64,000 nt of DNA from Cellulomonas hominis (GTDB taxonomy: Bacteria; Actinomycetota; Actinomycetes; Actinomycetales; Cellulomonadaceae): the NCBI RefSeq assembly GCF_014201095.1, contig NZ_JACHDN010000001.1, forward strand, positions 3,410,001-3,474,000, in the 5' to 3' direction. The translations under genes were made by a program, and so were the position numbers. This document shows, piece by piece, positions 62,227 to 64,000 of the stretch. Position 1 is the stretch's first letter, and the number at the start of each line of letters is the position of its first letter. The notes beneath the pieces were generated by a model. The model made no database searches and had not been told where the DNA came from. It saw nothing but the letters and a program-made list of their open reading frames with translations.

Positions 62227-62293
62227 TCGGACGTAGTCCGATCGGCTGACGTCGCCCGCTGACGGGTCAGGGATCGGACCTGCACGCCGATGC
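62227..62293 (+). promoter_or_regulatory. Possible sigma28-type promoter before the diguanylate cyclase
   Basis: TCAG (62267-62270), 15 bases, then GCCGATGC (62286-62293) resembles the flagellar sigma28 pattern TAAA-N15-GCCGATAA. A perfect palindrome TCGGAC-N3-GTCCGA lies upstream at 62227-62241. This would tie the gene to motility control. Confidence 0.45.
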
Positions 62294-62300
62294 ATCCGGT

Positions 62301-63266
62301 GTGAGCCCCCGCACCCGACCCCCCCGGGGCGGTGCGCGCCTGTTCCTCACCGGTACGCACACCGCCGTGGTGCTCGGGCTGTGCGCGCTGCTCTGCGCGG
62401 CCGGCGCGATCTGGCCGCCGTCGCCGCGCACCGAGGTGGCCGTCTGGGGCGCGGCGTCGCTGGTCCTCGCGCTGGTCGCCGCGGGGTCGGTGCTCGCCCG
62501 GCACCACCCGCGCACCCCGCTCGCCGGGGCGGTCCTCGGGGTGGCCGTCGGGGCGGTGCTGGTCGCCCGGTGCCAGACCGAGGCGGGCGTGGTGACGACG
62601 TCGCTCGGGCTGGTCATGGCCGGGCAGGCGGCCCCGCTGCTCGGCGGGAAGCGGTCCGTGCGCAGCCTGCTCGTGCTCGTGCTCGTCGCGCTGCCGCTCG
62701 CGATGGCCGCGTCGCCGGTGCCGTTCAGCCCCGTGCGGTGGCTGGTGCTCGCGCTCATGACGGTGGTGACGAGCTGGCTGGTCAAGCACCTGCTGGACGC
62801 GCTGCGGGTGCTCGCCACGACGGACGACCTGACCGGCGTGCTGACCCGGGCCGCCTTCGACGCGCGTGCCGCGACGCTGCTGCACCGGGCGGCGGTCAGC
62901 GGCCGGCCCGCCAGCGTGGTGTGCCTCGACGTCGACGACTTCAAGGAGGTCAACGACACCCACGGCCACCAGGCGGGGGACGAGGTGCTGGTCCGGCTGG
63001 TCGAGGGCTGGCGGGGCGCGCTGGAGCGGGACGACCTGATCGGACGGATGGGTGGCGACGAGTTCGCCGTCGTCCTCGCCGGCCGGACCGCCGAGGGTGC
63101 CGAGGAGTGGGCGCTGCGGGCGAGCGGCCTGCGCGCTCCGGCGGACCCGACGTGGAGCCACGGCGTCGCCCAGGCGCGGCGGGACGAGCCGGTGCGCGAC
63201 GCCCTGGCGCGTGCGGACGCCGCGCTGTACGCGCGGAAGAACGGCCGCGCCGACGCGGGGCACTGA
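62301..63266 (+). CDS. Membrane-anchored diguanylate cyclase (GGDEF)
   Basis: A 321-residue protein with about six transmembrane helices (residues 15-155) and a C-terminal GGDEF domain that makes cyclic di-GMP. The domain shows TDDLTGVLTRAAFD, VVCLDVDDFKEVNDTHGHQA and an intact RMGGDEF with GGDEF at 251-255. The product-inhibition I-site, normally RXXD, reads ERDD, so feedback inhibition is probably lost. No known sensor domain is visible in the membrane part. The GTG start lies 7 bases past a sigma28-like -10. No EAL partner is in the window. Confidence 0.9.
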   Translation: MSPRTRPPRGGARLFLTGTHTAVVLGLCALLCAAGAIWPPSPRTEVAVWGAASLVLALVAAGSVLARHHPRTPLAGAVLGVAVGAVLVARCQTEAGVVTTSLGLVMAGQAAPLLGGKRSVRSLLVLVLVALPLAMAASPVPFSPVRWLVLALMTVVTSWLVKHLLDALRVLATTDDLTGVLTRAAFDARAATLLHRAAVSGRPASVVCLDVDDFKEVNDTHGHQAGDEVLVRLVEGWRGALERDDLIGRMGGDEFAVVLAGRTAEGAEEWALRASGLRAPADPTWSHGVAQARRDEPVRDALARADAALYARKNGRADAGH

Positions 63267-63286
63267 AGCCCCGCGCCGGTCGCGTC

Positions 63287-64000
63287 TCAGCGGCTGGTCG
63301 ACACCCGGTACTGGGCGTTGGCCAGCGGCACGAAGATCGCCAGGAACAACCCGGACCAGATGAGCGTGTAGACCTCCGGGTGCTGCAGCGACCACACGTC
63401 CGGCACCGGGGTCCCGGGCGGGATGTTCCCGAACAGCTCGCGCGCGGCCTGCGTCACGGCCGACACCGGGTTCCACTCGGCGAAGGTCTGCAGCGGCGCG
63501 GGCAGCGTCTCCAGCGGCACGAAGGTGTTCGCGACGAACGTCAGCGGGAAGATGACGATGAACGAGGCGTTGTTCACCACCTCGGGGCTCGGCACGAGCA
63601 TGCCGATCCACGCCATGATCCAGCTGATGGCGTAAGCGAACACGAGCAGCAGCCCGAACCCGGCGAGCGCCTCCAGCCACGACGACCGGATCCGCCAGCC
63701 GACCGCCAGGCCGGTGAGCCCCATGACGATGAGCACGAGGACGTTGTTGACGACGTCGGAGAACGTCCGGCCGGTCAGCACCGCGGACGGGGCCATCGGC
63801 AGCGACCGGAACCGGTCGAGGATGCCCTTCTTCAGGTCCTCGGCCAGCGCGGACCCGGTGACCGTCGCCCCGAAGATCACGGTCTGGGCGAAGATCCCCG
63901 CGATGAGGAACTCGCGGTACGCCTGGCCGCCCTCCTCCTGGTCGATCGCGCCGCCGAACACGTAGGAGAACAGCAGCACGAACATGATCGGCGACAGCGT
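63287..64000 (-). CDS. ABC-2 type transporter permease, DrrB-like, N-terminus beyond the window
   Basis: The last ~237 residues of a membrane permease. Six hydrophobic segments are typical of DrrB/ABC-2 proteins, with PIMFVLLFSYVFGGAID near the start of the fragment, LKKGILDRFRSLPMAPSAVL as the coupling region, and FVPLETLPAPLQTFAEWNP then VSAVTQAARELF near the end. Such permeases work with an ATPase to export drugs, lipids or glycans; the ATPase gene probably lies just outside. An internal ATG at 63985 exists, but the frame stays open to the edge, so the true start is further out. The stop is 20 bases from the convergent GGDEF stop. Confidence 0.9.
   Translation of the reverse strand, partial: TLSPIMFVLLFSYVFGGAIDQEEGGQAYREFLIAGIFAQTVIFGATVTGSALAEDLKKGILDRFRSLPMAPSAVLTGRTFSDVVNNVLVLIVMGLTGLAVGWRIRSSWLEALAGFGLLLVFAYAISWIMAWIGMLVPSPEVVNNASFIVIFPLTFVANTFVPLETLPAPLQTFAEWNPVSAVTQAARELFGNIPPGTPVPDVWSLQHPEVYTLIWSGLFLAIFVPLANAQYRVSTSR

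Overview
The window is chromosomal DNA from a very high-GC actinobacterium. The 16S rRNA text and the gene content fit Micrococcales, most likely Cellulomonas or a close relative; this is judged from memory of 16S sequences and gene order, not from a search. GTG starts are very common, most operon genes overlap by 4 bases (GTGA or ATGA), and codon third positions are almost all G or C. No tRNA gene, insertion sequence, integrase or CRISPR array was seen. From left to right the core genes follow the well-known actinobacterial order hisC-hisB-hisH-priA / infC-rpmI-rplT-tsnR-pheST / argCJBDFR-GH / mpg-tyrS / TPR-HAD-small protein-tlyA-nadK-recN-steA-steB / pyrG-nudix, as recalled for Mycobacterium tuberculosis Rv1600-Rv1700. 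What is specific to this strain sits between those blocks.

Layout. 1-6 kb: a truncated recQ-like helicase diverges from a histidine operon (hisC, hisB, an unknown gene, hisH, priA, sseB-like). 6-10 kb: minus-strand GerW-family protein, lipoprotein serine protease and coiled-coil membrane protein, then an MFS exporter. 10-12.4 kb: DUF1844 protein, then a fur-like regulator with a catalase, placed between DUF1844 and infC. 12.4-20.2 kb: infC (with an AUC start codon and a long Ala/Pro tail), rpmI, rplT, rRNA methyltransferase, 2H phosphoesterase, pheST. 20.2-28.5 kb: an accessory segment with a 1392-residue secreted nuclease/nucleotidase fusion, a DsbA/FrnE-type oxidoreductase, a quinone oxidoreductase, an esterase-like hydrolase and a DUF1361 membrane protein. 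28.5-40 kb: the complete ornithine-to-arginine operon with paired ArgR boxes at its start, then a P-loop kinase, DNA-3-methyladenine glycosylase and tyrS. 40-46.1 kb: one rRNA operon (16S-23S-5S, no tRNA in the spacers) behind a TTGACG/TAATGT promoter and four tandem TGN-TAGAGT promoters, with both RNase III-type processing stems readable. 46.4-64 kb: an RG-rich disordered/TPR protein, HAD phosphatase, small protein, tlyA, nadK, recN, steA, steB, then a translationally coupled trio of MraY-like transferase, MurJ-like flippase and GT4 glycosyltransferase, pyrG, a NUDIX hydrolase, a diguanylate cyclase behind a sigma28-like promoter, and a truncated ABC-2 permease.

How it works together. The histidine and arginine clusters are self-contained biosynthetic operons. 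The infC and rrn promoters carry the same extended -10 word, which would tie initiation-factor supply to ribosome synthesis. The steAB-MraY-like-MurJ-like-GT4 run has the parts needed to start, extend and flip a lipid-linked glycan next to known septation factors, and is the best candidate for an uncharacterised envelope system. Four intergenic regions carry clusters of short words, each locus using its own word in inverted and direct copies. At least seven genes show a TANNNT hexamer 6-8 bases before the start codon, which suggests leaderless mRNAs.
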